Source: Adiantum capillus-veneris
Lineage: Eukaryota > Streptophyta > Polypodiopsida > Polypodiales > Pteridaceae
Direction of reading: 5' to 3'
DNA: 64,000 bases
Assembly: GCA_014529385.2 (NCBI GenBank)
Contig: CM043959.1
Location: forward strand, 15,028,309 to 15,092,308
Both the position numbers and the translations under genes were made by a program. Numbering within the stretch: the first letter of the stretch is position 1; the number at the start of each line of letters is the position of its first letter. Below are positions 34,371 to 45,950 of this stretch, in pieces. The notes beneath the pieces were generated by a model. It was not told the origin of the DNA. It was given only the letters and a program-made list of their open reading frames with translations, and did not search any database.

Positions 34371-34622
34371 GGAATCCCAATCCTCGAGCGAGTACTTCCG
34401 AGCGGACAAAAAACCGAGCAAGCATAAGCAATAAAAAAGATTAGATCAAGATCTCAATAATTACTCTATAGAGTATAGTGTAGCAAAGTAACCATGTTGC
34501 ATCTCAAATAGTCTCAAACAAAAGAGCCATACTCTTCCTTTAATGTGTTCACACACATTAAAATAGTCTTAAACAAAAGAGCCACACTCTTCCTTTAATG
34601 TGTTCACACACACATTGATACA
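34340..34622 (-). repeat. LTR-like or foldback segment with duplicated U3-like unit
   Basis: The segment begins tgtgtgtgaacacatgagg and ends cctttaatgtgttcacacaca, so it starts TG, ends CA and has complementary ends. A unit of about 55 bases (caaacaaaagagcca.actcttcctttaatgtgttcacac) is present twice, at about 34506-34560 and 34563-34617. Read on the minus strand it has an actctatagagtaatt motif and resembles an LTR. No exact target duplication was found. Confidence 0.4.
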
Positions 34623-34669
34623 CATTCATATTGTTGCTTCTGAACCTTCTCCCTTAGCATATTCCAAAA

Positions 34670-35280
34670 CTCTTATTGTGCAAACTTATTCTCCATGGTA
34701 AATTCACATTTTGCAGTTGTTGTCATAATTTCGTGCACAAATAGATCAAAAGATGGTAACTCAAGTGCCACATGTCCATCATAATGCATAGGTAGCTCTT
34801 GAACTTGAATGATATCCTTTGCTTGCTTGAGTTCCATGTGTAGGCTGCTTTGTGAAGGCATTGCATATAGTATACCAACTACTCTGGAGGGACCATCGGA
34901 CTATTACTAGTGTGTCCTTCATTCCAATGCCTTGTGTGCTTTCAATAGCAATGCGAACCTTCTAGAATTGACATTGGCCATGATTGAGAAGGAAGATTTG
35001 TTCACCACAAGCAAGTTCAATAGCCTTTATCTTCACCTGCTCTCCCATTAGAGTTAATGGATGCAAATTGAATGCATTAGTTATTTTATAATGTTGTATC
35101 ACAAAAGAGATAGAAATTGCATAGATGCTATCGTCAAACATAAGAACAATCTTGTGCCCACATTGTCCTCCATAAATGGTTATGTGCCTAGCCATGGTTA
35201 ACTGCACGATGAGGAATTCCAAACTCCAAGCAAACCTTTCCGGGAAATCATAGAAAAGAGGAAAACCCCACAAGATACAT
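34670..35280 (-). other. Unrecognised minus-strand ORFs
   Basis: 34962-35273 reads MWGFPLFYDFPERFAWSLEF, then YGGQCGHKIVLMFDDSIYAI. 34673-34861 reads MPSQSSLHMELKQAKDIIQV. They are on the same strand and may be parts of one decayed ORF. No domain is recognised. Confidence 0.3.
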
Positions 35281-36047
35281 AGAACTTAAATCATAATAGA
35301 AACATTTAGCATCAAATTACATATTACAATCTATCTATCTTGTCTCTAAACGTCTAGAGAATTCCTTACGGAGACTTTAATCATCCACCCTTATATTAAC
35401 TCCTTGAATATCCAAGGTTATGCTCCCTCCTCCAATCACGGCTTGTGGTCATCAACATTCAAGCCATGGTAGATGCTTGGACAAGTAAAAGTGTGTGTGT
35501 GTGCGCATGCAATGTTGTGGAGGGGGGAGGAGGGTTTCTCAATACATAATATTATGGCAAGTGCTTGTAGGGAAGTTATAGAAGAAGTAGATTTGGTAGA
35601 TCGTATTGGTAGGTTGGAGCCAATATGAACAATGTGTATTTGCAATCTTTGGTGCTAGATTGTACCTTATTGAAATTGGGGAGAATTTTTTTTGAGTGAG
35701 TGACTCCATTTTGTCTAGCTCGCAAAAAAGATCTTTCAGCGTATAATCATGACACTTGAATAACGAAGAGGAAAGGGAAAATATCCTTCACATCACATAC
35801 TTTGGAAAAAAATAGTTTTCATGGACTATGGACTCTTTTAGAGTTTTCATGGTGAGTTGCAAAAGAGGAGGCCCCAATCACGAGGACTTTGTGGCCAAGG
35901 GTGGGAGAGGTAATGAAGATCATAAGGTATTGTCGACATGAACAATAATCACCACTTGCATGCAATAGCTTGGCAATCACCTCTTATGCAATGCCTTTGC
36001 AATCATCTCGACCCCATCTTTCAACGAGAACAAAGATGAAGAGTTTG

Positions 36048-36114
<67 letters not shown>
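36048..36114. repeat. Compound (GT)n(GA)n microsatellite
   Basis: About 19 GT units pass directly into about 14 GA units. Confidence 0.95.
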
Positions 36115-36118
<4 letters not shown>

Positions 36119-36589
36119 GTTCATCTTCCACAATTTCAGGATCACAGTCGAGGAATCTTTTCTCAAAAACCAGCCTTTCTGGTCGCGCGTAAAAAATGAG
36201 TGATGCACCGATGCCCTTGTTCAACAATCCCTACCTCCACCTTCTTCTAGAGTTCCACAAAAATGGGCCTGACTCCATCACTGGGCAGCGAGCTCTGCAT
36301 GGAAGGGATGTGCATGCTCTCAACCAATCTAGCCAATTACGCTCTCTCTCTCTTTGGAAAAAACTTTAGAAAGACATTTCCAAAACATCAGATACAAGCC
36401 CGTCCAAAACACTCAAAAGTCACTCAACGTCCATCCAATTGATGGCTTCAACCACAATGGCAATGCTCGTAGTATGCGTCTTCTAAGAGTTCTATGATAG
36501 AAGTCAAAATTCATGAGCCTTCTTCCTCTCCTAGCTTCTGCACTAATTAGACATCTCTCTACTTCCTAACAATAAGAACATTGGTACGC

Positions 36590-36917
36590 TGATTTTGGTT
36601 CTAGATATCCTCCTTGCGTCTAAACCTTTGTTGTGGCTCCCAAACGTAACTCTTCATTTTGTGCGGGATCTCACACGGATAACGTGAGAGTGAATGGCGC
36701 ATGAAACATAGTACTGCATTTTGGCGTAAAGCTTGGAAACTGTGTACCCATCATAAACGCAAGCATCCTACACATCTTGCAGAACAGCTTTTTCAACAAT
36801 GTTCCTTACAAGAAACTGCTTGACAACCTTGTCCTTGGGCAAATGTCGCCCACCTGACGGGGTTGGTGTGGCCTCTTCCGTGCTTGTTACATCCACCATT
36901 GTGACGCTTACAGTCAT
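36590..36917 (-). pseudogene. RPS26: Ribosomal protein S26 (eS26) pseudogene
   Basis: Read on the minus strand from the ATG at 36917, one frame gives GGCNKHGRGHTNPVRWA. After a shift another gives LPKDKVVKQFLVRNIVEKAV, then a [39 protein letters not shown], and later PQQRFRRKEDI. This is the 40S subunit protein eS26 in order. The CxxC pair after KPIRC in the normal protein is lost at the first frameshift, and there are in-frame stops. No introns interrupt it, so it is probably a retrocopy. It lies third in a head-to-tail chain with RPL27A and RPS27. Confidence 0.9.
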
Positions 36918-37127
36918 GGCTGCTTATGCCGCAACTGCTTCCTCTTCGTCGTGGAGCTCTCTCCCTCTCTCTTCTTCTTTTTTAATATAAGGAGAAAGTT
37001 GGCTACATTCAATCATCGCTAGGACATCAAAACCCATCTCTGCAAGTCCCCATACAAAAATCCTTTATTGAGAAGCAAAAAAAGCCTCATCATCCGCCTA
37101 CACGTTAATAGAAGGGAAGATCTGACC

Positions 37128-37566
37128 TCAAGCAGTGAGAAGGATGGCACCACCAGCCTCTTTGATCTTCTTCTCCGCAAGCTTAGAGAAGAACTTGGCT
37201 TTAACGACCAGAGGAGTGGAGGGAGCATTGCCTTTACCTAGCACCTTGAAGTACCCGAACTATGTGACATCCAACAAGGGCCCCTTTCCTTCCGCAGCAG
37301 ACTTCGCAGAGGTCGGACAAAAGCGAGAAGAGACGATCAACATTCACAATGGGACAGTAGAACTTTTTCATTGTCTTGTGGAAGTAGCGCATACCTACCT
37401 TCCCGAAGTACCCAGGGTGATATTTGTCGAACAGAATGCGATGGTGGTGCATACCTCCTGCATTACCGCGACCTCCGGGATGCTTCCTGTGCAGCTTGCC
37501 AATTCTTCCGTGGCATGCACTGATGTGACCTCTCTTCTTCCTGTTCGTCTTCAACCTTGTCATCAT
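37128..37566 (-). pseudogene. RPL27A: Ribosomal protein L27a (uL15) pseudogene
   Basis: From the ATG at 37566 the frame reads [60 protein letters not shown] and [12 protein letters not shown] frameshift near 37.33 kb moves it to GKGPLLDVT[14 protein letters not shown] (TAG where the family has Gln) and [19 protein letters not shown] with a natural stop at 37128. Length matches the 60S protein. It is intronless. Below the stop on the minus strand come about 100 bases of 3' UTR-like text with aataaa (about 37060) and an A-rich stretch near 36983. Confidence 0.95.
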
Positions 37567-37592
37567 GGCGGCCTCCCTACTCTCGAATCAGA

Positions 37593-37593
<1 letters not shown>

Positions 37594-37632
<39 letters not shown>

Positions 37633-37647
37633 CCCTTTTTTTTTTGG
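37594..37647 (-). repeat. Junction of A-rich tail and GA tract between two retro-pseudogenes
   Basis: On the minus strand a run of A (37633-37647, broken by ggg) ends the RPS27 3' UTR-like text and passes directly into (GA)n (37594-37630), which leads into the 5' region of RPL27A. Confidence 0.8.
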
Positions 37648-37863
37648 TAATCAACCACACTAAACCTCAAAAGCTCAAATTCCGATTTTGTTCACACTTT
37701 ACAATCAAGTCCATAAGAGACCCTCATTGAAAGCTAACACTCGAAAATGTGGATTCGCATAAACTCTGATTTCGATAAAGAAACTCTGATACTCCTCGGC
37801 TTGGAGGATGAACTAGGTGTACATAGGGGGCTGGTGAAGATGTGGAATTGACAAGTAAGATGC

Positions 37864-38122
37864 TCAATCACCCTTCTTTCTGAAGGAGTGGCCTTCAGTA
37901 ATGGCCTTCAGTAAGTCGAGCACGGCCTCCTGTCGGCTGGCACAATACCGCCGAACAGTTGCCGCACAAGACCACAGGAATGGCTGAACACAATTGTAAT
38001 GCTAAAACATCCCTGGCACTTCACATCCATGAAATATGATGGACAAGTCGCTTGAGCTTGTGCTTTTTGTTCTCCACCTCTGCGGGCGGATGCAGCAAGT
38101 CAATGTCATTTGAGAGAACCAT
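37864..38122 (-). pseudogene. RPS27: Ribosomal protein S27 (eS27) pseudogene
   Basis: The ATG at 38122 opens [20 protein letters not shown] and HKLKRLVH. A shift gives [20 protein letters not shown], and a further shift gives [20 protein letters not shown] and LTEGH. A 13-base tandem duplication (actgaaggccatt) breaks the end before HSFRKKGD and a stop at 37864. The four zinc-ligand cysteines of eS27 (CQGC, CGNC) are visible. No introns. About 215 bases of 3' UTR-like sequence and an A run follow on the minus strand. Confidence 0.93.
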
Positions 38123-38217
38123 GGTGGCGTATCAAAGAAGGCACCGTGAAGGCTCCGTTTGCTCTGCTGCAAAGATGGTCTGGAAGCGCCAGCACTCTCG
38201 AGCAAGGAGGCACAGCC

Positions 38218-38220
<3 letters not shown>

Positions 38221-38260
<40 letters not shown>

Positions 38261-38290
38261 ATGCTGCAAAAGATTACTCATTTGAAGTGG

Positions 38291-38367
<77 letters not shown>

Positions 38368-38370
38368 AAA
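38221..38370. repeat. Two CT microsatellites, the second compound (CT)n(CA)n
   Basis: (CT)n at 38221-38256 and at 38291-38346, the latter passing into (CA)n at 38347-38368. The 35 bases between them (tatagatgctgcaaaagat...) are unique. Confidence 0.95.
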
Positions 38371-38412
38371 ATCTCTCAAAGAGCGCGCGCCTCCACGCGC
38401 TCTTTGAGAGAG
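38371..38412. repeat. Perfect hairpin beside the microsatellite
   Basis: tctctcaaagagcgcg and cgcgctctttgagaga are perfect 16-base complements around an 8-base loop (cgcctcca). Confidence 0.9.
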
Positions 38413-38506
38413 TTGAGTTTTTTGTGAGAGAGAGACGTCTCTAGTAGAGATAGCAGGGCTCAAAGCAAGCGGACAGGCAAGGTTTCAGCGACAGTTTTGT
38501 ACTAAA

Positions 38507-38997
38507 GATCATATCTTTACTACTACTACTACTTGCTCCGTTAAAAAAAAATCGATTGTTTCAAAGATTCCTCCCGTCATCCCTTTAAGGTTTTGCTTGT
38601 GCTCCATCTTCAAGCAACTATCGTGCAGAGCCATCGCCCGCAAGCCTCGCCAGCCCTTGAATCAGTGCCCCCCCTATTGCCACGCTTTCTCATACAGCCC
38701 CGGCCTCACGACCCATGTCAACATCTTCTCTTCACATCAAGATCATATCTTTACTACTACTACTACTTGCTCCGTTAAAAAAAAATCGATTGTTTCAAAG
38801 ATTCCTCCCGTCATCCCTTTAACGTTTTGCTTATGCTCCATCTTCAAGCAACTATCGTGCAGAGCCATGGCCCGCAAGCCTCGCCAACCTATTGCCAAGC
38901 TTTCTCATACAGCCCCTGCCTCACGACCCATGTCAACATCTTCTCTTCACATCAAGTGAAGGCAGCCTCTTTCTCCTTCGTGAACCAAAGCCCCACG

Positions 38998-39051
<54 letters not shown>

Positions 39052-39208
39052 CAGAGCCATGGCCCGCAAGCCTCGCCAGTCCTTGACTCAGTGCCCCCCC
39101 TATTGCCAAGCTTTCTCATACAGCCCCTGCCTCACGACCCATGTCAACATCTTCTCTTCACATCAAGTGAAGGCAGCCTCTTTCTCCTTCGTGAACCAAA
39201 GCCCCACG

Positions 39209-39289
<81 letters not shown>

Positions 39290-39297
39290 GTGTGGAA
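38507..39297. repeat. Duplicated blocks joined by CT microsatellites
   Basis: Block 1 (agatcatatctttactacta... to ...cttctcttcacatca) occurs at about 38507-38739 and again at 38740-38956 with a 23-base gap in the second copy. Block 2 (cagagccatggcccgcaagc ... ccaaagccccacgaag) occurs at about 38860-39000 and 39052-39211. Each block 2 is followed by a long (CT)n run (39001-39043, 39211-39290). Small frames beginning MARKPRQ occur in each block. I do not recognise a protein. Confidence 0.85.
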
Positions 39298-39382
39298 TTT
39301 GGAGACGCAAGCCTACAGGTCTGAGAAGCGCTGCATATTGAGGGGCTGGTGAGGAAGAGGAGGAACCTTGAGAGTGAGCCTC

Positions 39383-39429
<47 letters not shown>

Positions 39430-39430
39430 C
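39383..39430. repeat. Compound (TG)n(AG)n microsatellite
   Basis: About 14 TG units then AG units. Confidence 0.9.
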
Positions 39431-39489
39431 AGAGAGATGAAAATGGAAAGAGAGGGAGGTGTTTCCACGTCTTCTTATTCCCTTTTTCC

Positions 39490-41194
39490 TTAGGATATAA
39501 ACCCTCTCCTTTTTTCATTTCTAACTAATGCCATTATTTTTTGATTTTCTATAAGCTGGTACCCCCTACTGGCGCTTTGTGGATTTCTCATTCCATTAAA
39601 AGGGTTTTTCCAGCGTTCCACTCCCATTCTATGCTTGTATCCTCTCAATAATAACCACCCTTCAATCTCTATAAAGAGCAAGCTTAGCTTTGCTGATTCT
39701 CAATGAGAAATTTGAGGGACAAGTGCCCCTTCCACCCATACTCTCTGGTTGAGATACGTTGGGCATCGGAGATGGAGGCAAGTCTCCGGAATTCAGATCA
39801 GCTGGGCTGAAGTAATTTTCATCTTGTTCATCTGCAGGCGGATTTGCATCAGGAAGGGGGCAGCGCCTACAGGTATTCATTCCATCCAAATTAGCTGCAG
39901 CAATTCGGGCTTGGTCAAGCATGAGACATTGCCAAGAGAGGGCCATTGGAGAGGGTAAAAATGCGACATCTGATTCAGCATTTACAGATTTGGACGAAAA
40001 TTCAGCCTCGTCCATATCCTTGTCGACGTCCATCAATGACCTGGCTATCGCCGAATCTGTGAGACAGGCATTGACTGCAAGATGGCATCAGAGAAAACAT
40101 CAACATCGGTAGGAGCTACTAGAGCAGGTTGCAGGGATTTGCATGGTCTATCAACTACGGCAAGGTTTTCTGAGGTGGCTGCACTGTCATTATTATCTGC
40201 TACGGTTTCTGAGGTCAGGATGTTGAAGATATCAAGTGCTCCTACATCATGCTCATCAAGAGTGTCCAAGAAGGTTTTGATAGTAGCAATCTCATCATAG
40301 GTTGCAGCAATGAATGCTTCGTCTGGACTATTGGCATCACCATCATCGAGAATGGCGGCATCTGTGGTTGCATGCAGAACAACAAGTTTTGCAGGAGCGA
40401 ATGCGAAAGCCAGGGCAGCATTCTTCGCTTCAAAAGCTATTAATTTGAGGGAGATGGTGTCAGTATTGGCCGTAGCACTTTCGTCTGCATATGGTGCGGC
40501 TGCAACAACTGATATGTCTGCATCAGGGTTGATGACGTCTTTCTTGGTGGCAGGGGTTGCCTCAGTCACATCAGCATTAATGGCAGCAACATTAGCATCT
40601 ACATTAGTTGTAGCATAAGTAGTGAGGGTTGAGGCAATTGGTCATGAATCCAAAGTGTGAGCCGTTACAGGTTGGTGAGAATCGGCCATCTTCGGTTGCA
40701 TTTAAGCGGGACACCACATTGGCTGCGTGATTGCATGCGCAGTAGTAGGACAAAGGCTCAACGCCAATTAGAGAGTCGGATGTGCTTGATATAATTGTTG
40801 CAGCAGAATAGACAGGTTCGGCATCACGTCCAAGGGTGTGCTTGTGGGTATGGTAAGAGGAGCATAATATCTTTCGAACATGGCGAGGATTCTCTCTGAA
40901 GAATGATGCGCAGTGGTTGCAGGTGGGCATTTTGCCCAGTCCGCTTGAGAATTACAGCCAGAATGAGCCACATTACAGGATTGCTCATGGAGAGGCTTTT
41001 TAGCACCACAAAGGGCATGGCCAGAGGAAGTATCGTCATTGCCACCAGAGGGTAATAATTGCAGGGCTCTCTCATTGTGTGCAGGATGCAGGTGCAGCAT
41101 GTGAATTGTTGAAGCCTTGTGCATGATGCCATGCAGGGTATCTTTGACAGACATAGGCTGCAGGTCGTGGACCCGTACCCAGCGATTGATACCA
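39490..41194 (-). pseudogene. Internal region of a minus-strand LTR element with an acidic, Ala/Asp-rich ORF
   Basis: Downstream (minus strand) of a probable primer site at 41194-41187 come overlapping frames: 41237-40824, 41154-40768, then 40930-40604 (MPTCNHCASFFRENPRHVRK), 40569-40045 (MTEATPATKKDVINPDADIS, very rich in Ala, Asp, Thr) and 40036-39662 (MMDVDKDMDEAEFSSKSVNA). No protease, integrase or reverse transcriptase motif is visible. This may be a non-autonomous LTR element or one truncated on its left. The function of the acidic protein is unknown. Confidence 0.45.
41187..41194 (-). promoter_or_regulatory. Possible primer-binding site (TGGTATCA)
   Basis: On the minus strand TGGTATCA, the core of the initiator-Met tRNA complement, directly follows cccaca, as in plant LTR elements. 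The next bases (atcgctggg) do not extend the match, so only 8 bases fit. Confidence 0.5.
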
Positions 41195-41317
41195 TGTGGG
41201 AGTGAAAGGCCAGGAGGCCTCCCACTATCAAAGGCACATAGACTGTGTATTATATGAGAGATTCCATTAGTGTGTGTGTGTGTGTGTGTGTGTTACACAA
41301 AGAAGGAGAAGAGAGAG

Positions 41318-41350
<33 letters not shown>

Positions 41351-41490
41351 ATACACACAGATAGGTGGTTAGGCATTATTGGATTGCGATGATATGTGTG
41401 GATACATACGGTAGTTAAATAGGATGATGATGAGTGATCTGAACGGATGCTCATACCCTTTGGGTTCTCGAGGCATGATAGCTAGCATTT
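41195..41490 (-). repeat. Probable LTR on the minus strand
   Basis: On the minus strand the segment ends ...ctcccaca before the primer site, contains a tatttaa TATA-like box (about 41415-41421) and a CT/GT microsatellite (41269-41350). The outer border near 41480-41490 is uncertain and no second LTR was found in the window. Confidence 0.45.
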
Positions 41491-42834
41491 TTTTATTTTA
41501 TTTCAATAGTATCTAGCACCAAACGACGGTCCAATCCTCTTGTCTTGATCCACGAGAGTCAACATGCAACGCACCCTCTTCACGTATTATGAGCGCCACT
41601 ATTCTGAAAAAATGTGTCTCAACATAATATGGTGTCATTTTCCATTTTAAAACTGCCGGTTGGGAAAAGGGAAAAATCCCCCCTAAAATAGAAAAAATTA
41701 GTATAACAAATCGAATAAATAACCCATTTTTTTCAAGTCTCCTCTTAGCAAATTCAAGGAAAGGAATTTTGTATGTTTGAGAAAATGATTTTTCCCTAGC
41801 ATTGATGAGCGTGTTTGCACACAAGCCGCGGCAATGTGTTGATGACGAGAGAGTTTTTTGACTGCTTCTATGAAATGAAGCTCTTGCCAGTGTTTGCAAA
41901 AAACGTTTTCAGCAACCAATGGGAAAAAGGAAGAGCATTGAGCATTGGTAATCTCCCAGTTAGTGATGGTTTCAGTGCTTTTACCAGTTTTTACACCAAA
42001 ATCCTAGTCAATTTCCATCAAGTTGATCCTCCTGCCTAGCCATGATTTTTCAGCTTTTGTCCTTTTTAAAACAACATTAAAGGTCAATTTTCTATGAATG
42101 TTGGCTCTTGCAAGCTAACTCTATAAAAAACAACAGAGTTAGTTGGAGCAAGGCTTCGTTTAGCGAGAAAACTTTTCCATGCTCAGTTTATTCAAGGGTA
42201 AGGAAAAAATGCAGCTCACGTCTGCTTTACCCCAGCCATTCACGCATGTGAATCTCCTCTATGTTGAATCTAAAATATCCCACATTAGTGCAATAATGTA
42301 TAGAGCACTGAACGAGAGGTGTGTTTGTTCCACTTCTCCCATCGTCGTTCTCAATAGGGCAACACAAAACAAGGATGCATTTAAATACCATGCTTATAAT
42401 ATGTCTTCTCTACAACCACGCCATTCCAAGCACTTGTCAGAGGGCCCGCATCTAGCTAGAGGAGGCCATGCTAGACAGAAAGGCTCATTCTTGAAGAGAG
42501 ACCATAGTCCTTTGAAACTTTTGATTTACCCCTCCTAATTATATGTTTTAGGGTGATTTAGAAGGGCGACTTGTAGATTTTATTTATCTCGTGCTTCTTT
42601 TGAAGGGGTAACATTTTGTCTTACTATTCTCTTTTTTCTTTGCAGTGCAATGATTCAATAATGTTCTTCATTCACTGGTATGGCGAACCACCATTTCTTT
42701 ATATCACTGAAAGTACACCTTTTTTTCCTGCACATGTCATTTTCTATGTTCACCTTTTGACACACGCACATACACACACATGGGTTTCGCTCGTTTTTTT
42801 GTTTGCTCGATAAAGTTCGCTCGGTGTATGGTAA
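41491..42834. other. Region without a recognised gene
   Basis: Short ORFs on both strands (for example 42179-42538 plus and 41513-41899 minus) have no motif that I recognise. The last ~50 bases resemble 32932-32986. Confidence 0.5.
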
Positions 42835-43035
42835 GAGTCTGAACACACTAGGACCGCCGGGGCATTTTTTCCCTCTTTAGGAGGTTTTTTCCCCCGAGCA
42901 CTGTATAAACGCCCATCACTCTAGGGCTATCCATCTTTCCATTGCACACTAAGTGATACACTCTCTATTGTGTGCCTTGAGCTTCCTTCATCTTCTCCAA
43001 GCTGTGTGCGTTTCTCTGCAGCCCTAATTCCAACA
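42835..43035 (+). repeat. Probable 5' LTR of Copia family A, copy 2
   Basis: Matches 21489-21695 in order (ccatcactctagggctatc, ttccattgcacactaagtg, tgtgccttgagcttccttc), ending ...caaca before the primer site. Confidence 0.7.
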
Positions 43036-43037
43036 AT

Positions 43038-43049
43038 TGGTATCAGAGC
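43038..43049 (+). promoter_or_regulatory. Primer-binding site of Copia A copy 2
   Basis: TGGTATCAGAGC, the same as at 21698. Confidence 0.9.
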
Positions 43050-43350
43050 AGGTTGCGTCCTCCCGGGCTTAGTCGCCAGCAGCTCCAGTACACGCCTGTT
43101 CACTTTCTCCGATTTCAGTGAGCTTTGGCAAGCGTTTGCAAGTCGACAAATATTTCAGGCTCATTTTGGCCTCCGTTTCCACTACAGGCAAGTCTGCACA
43201 GTCAATTTCATCATTTTGTGCAGAATTTCTGTCAATGTTGTTTTCTGCATAATAGGTGCCTCATAGTCTTCTACGGTTTGTGCTATATAGCACGTGTTGT
43301 TCCCGCTCCATTTCTCCTAGGCAGTTTTCACATCAGGTGCAGCATTTACC

Positions 43351-45950
43351 ATGGCTAACAACAACAACACACATGTGTTCAAGATGTTTGCTATTGAGGA
43401 CAGGTTGGATGGGGACAATTACCCTATGTGGGCTTATATGATGCAACACGTTCTTGTGTCAAAGGGTGTCTAGAATATTGTGCAGGCATTGATGTACGTC
43501 CTAGTTCTGAGGATGTTGCAGGTCTTGCTGCAAGGATTGATGTTGTTAGAGTTTTTTTGCCTACGGCAGAACAAGCTCGTTGGGATGTTAAGGATGCGCA
43601 AGCTCATGCATGATTGCGTTGTTTGTGAAGTGCACCATTGTTCCTCACATTCGTTCAACAAAATCTGCAAAACAGGCTTGGGATATTTTGGTTGGTCTTT
43701 ATGCAAGTCGCAATGAGGCTAAAATTGCTTTGCTGCGTAAAGAGCTGGAGTCGAAGATTATGCATGAGGAAGATGATATGGACACTTTCCTTGCTAGTGT
43801 CAAGGATATCAATGAGCAACTCATTTCTGTAGGTGAAGTCATTTCAGACAGTTCCCTAGTGCAGATTGTTCTTGATGCCTTACCAGATTCTTACCAGACT
43901 TTTGCTAGTACTTGGAGACTTATGACCCAAGGAAATCCTGAAGTTGTCAAGTTTGATGCATTATGCACATTGCTGTTGCAAGAGTCACTTGCCAGAAAAA
44001 ACAGGACTAGGCAGCGTGCAGTTGAACAGGCTTTTATTGCTTCTCAAAAGAAATGGTGGTAACAGCAATGCAGCCACTTCTTATGGTTCTGGTGCGAGTA
44101 GCAAAACTTATGTTCCTAATGCTTCTGCTGGCAGCACTTCGTCAGGCAATTTTGGTGACAAGGGCAAAAAGAAGATGCGTTGCCATTATTGTAAAGCTAA
44201 TGATCACTTGATCAAGTCGTGTCCTAAGTTGAAGGCCAAAGAGGCTAAGAAGCAAGAGGGTGGTTCCACTGCAAATGCTGGTTCCACTACAAATGCATCC
44301 ATTGTTGAGTCTTCTGTGAAAGGAGACTGTAATGCTAATGTTGATGCAGAATGGGCTTTTAGCGCAGAGTGCACCCACAATCCTGCTGTCCATGATGCAT
44401 GCTTGTCAGTTGCTGCAAACTCACATGTGTGGTATTTTGACAGTGGTGCTACAAAGCACATTACCTCACATCGTGAATTGTTTACCTCTCTCGAGTCTGT
44501 CCCTCATGGGAATTCAGTCACTTGTGCCAACAATGCCTCTTATCCGGTTCAAGGAGTTGGAAAGATTGTGCTTATTGCTACACATGGCAGTTCCTTCACA
44601 CTTGTTGATGCACTTTATGTACCTGGGATCAAGAAGAATCTCTTGTCTGTATCCGCACTTGCTAGACTTGGACTTGTAGTCAAATTTGTGGATGACAGAT
44701 GTACAGTTCATGATCTCAGTTTTGGTGATGAAATTGTTGCATCTGGCATTTTGTGTCGTGGGCTGTATAAGCCCACTTTGTATGACAAGTGTGGACAAAT
44801 TTTTCAAATGCTGTTGCAGATTCAAGGGCTATTTCAAATGCAAAACTTTGGCATGCACGTTTTGGTCATCTGAATTTTGCCAGTTTGCTGCGTTTGCAGA
44901 AATCTGATATGGTTGCTTCTTTGCCGCCTCTTGAACCACCTATCAAACATGTTTGTGAAGGCTGTATTTTGGGTAAGATGCAGCGTTCTAAGTTTTCAAA
45001 GGATGGTTCAGTTCGGGCCACATGCAGGTTGCAGCTTGTGCATAGTGATGTTTGTGGGCCCATGCAAACTCCATCCTTGGGCAATTACGTGTACTTTGTG
45101 ACTTTCATTGATGATTACTCCAGGCATGCATGGGTATTTCTGCTTAAAGCGAAGTCCGAAGTTTTTATGTGCTTCAAACAATTTCTGGCTATGGCTGAAA
45201 ATGTCTCAAAATGTACTATGGGCACCCTCCGTTCCGATCGAGGGGGAGAGTGTATGTCTCATGAACTTACTGCATTTCTGGCGAGTTGTGGGATAAAACA
45301 CCAATGTACAGTGCCTTATACACCTCAGCAAAATGGTGTTGCTGAGAGGAAAAACAGGACACTGACGGAAATGGCACGATGTATGGTCCAAAGTCAAGCT
45401 TTGCCGCATTCTTTTTGGCTTGAGGCCATCATGTGTGCCACTTATGTACTTAATTGGTGTCCTACAAAAGATTTACAGTCTATTACTCCATATGAAGCAT
45501 GGCATGATAAAAAGCCTTCTATTGAGCACATGCGTGTTTTTGGCTGTTTGGCATATGCTTTGGTGCCACAAACACAACGCAGAAAATTGAATGATAAGGC
45601 TGTCAAATGTATTTTTGTTGGTTATAGTGCTGAAGCAAAGGTCACAGGTTATATCATCCGCAAACAAAGCGTATTCTCGTTTCACGGGATGTAGTGTTTG
45701 TGGAAGATTCTGTTCAGCCCTTGCTATCATGTACTAGAGACAGTAATGTAAGCTCACAGGACATTTATGACACTTTGTTGCCTTTTTTCAGTGGTGGAAA
45801 TACGAATGTAAGTTCCAATGAGGCAAATATACAGCCTATGGGGGTTTTTGAAAATGTTACAGATCAGCCTATTACTGATGCAGATGTACATGATGTACCT
45901 GATGAGGAAAGGGCTGAAAATGAGCAGGCTAGAGGTATGCCAAAATGGCC
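43351..45950 (+). pseudogene. Copia family A copy 2: gag, protease, integrase; better preserved than copy 1
   Basis: The gag start at 43351 (MANNNNTHVFKMFAIEDRLD) is stopped near 43471. 43610-44062 continues gag. 43944-44873 holds the knuckle (CHYCKANDHLIKSCP) and protease (WYFDSGATKHITSHRE). 44789-45694 holds the integrase: HARFGHLNFASLL, CEGCILGKMQR, FIDDYSRHAWVF, RSDRGGECMSHE and TPQQNGVAERKNR, that is, the DDE core. A few frameshifts separate long open stretches. The RT and RNase H expected next are absent: at about 45950 the sequence switches to Ty3/Gypsy. Confidence 0.9.

Noticed and set aside
34340-34622. Solo LTR with target duplication
   Set aside because: The ends look LTR-like, but no exact 5-bp duplication could be found, so it is reported only as an LTR-like segment.
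36021-36227. Fourth ribosomal or host pseudogene on the minus strand (FYARPERLVFEKRFLDCDPE)
   Set aside because: The frame is open but I could not match it to any ribosomal protein or other family, and it ends in a microsatellite.
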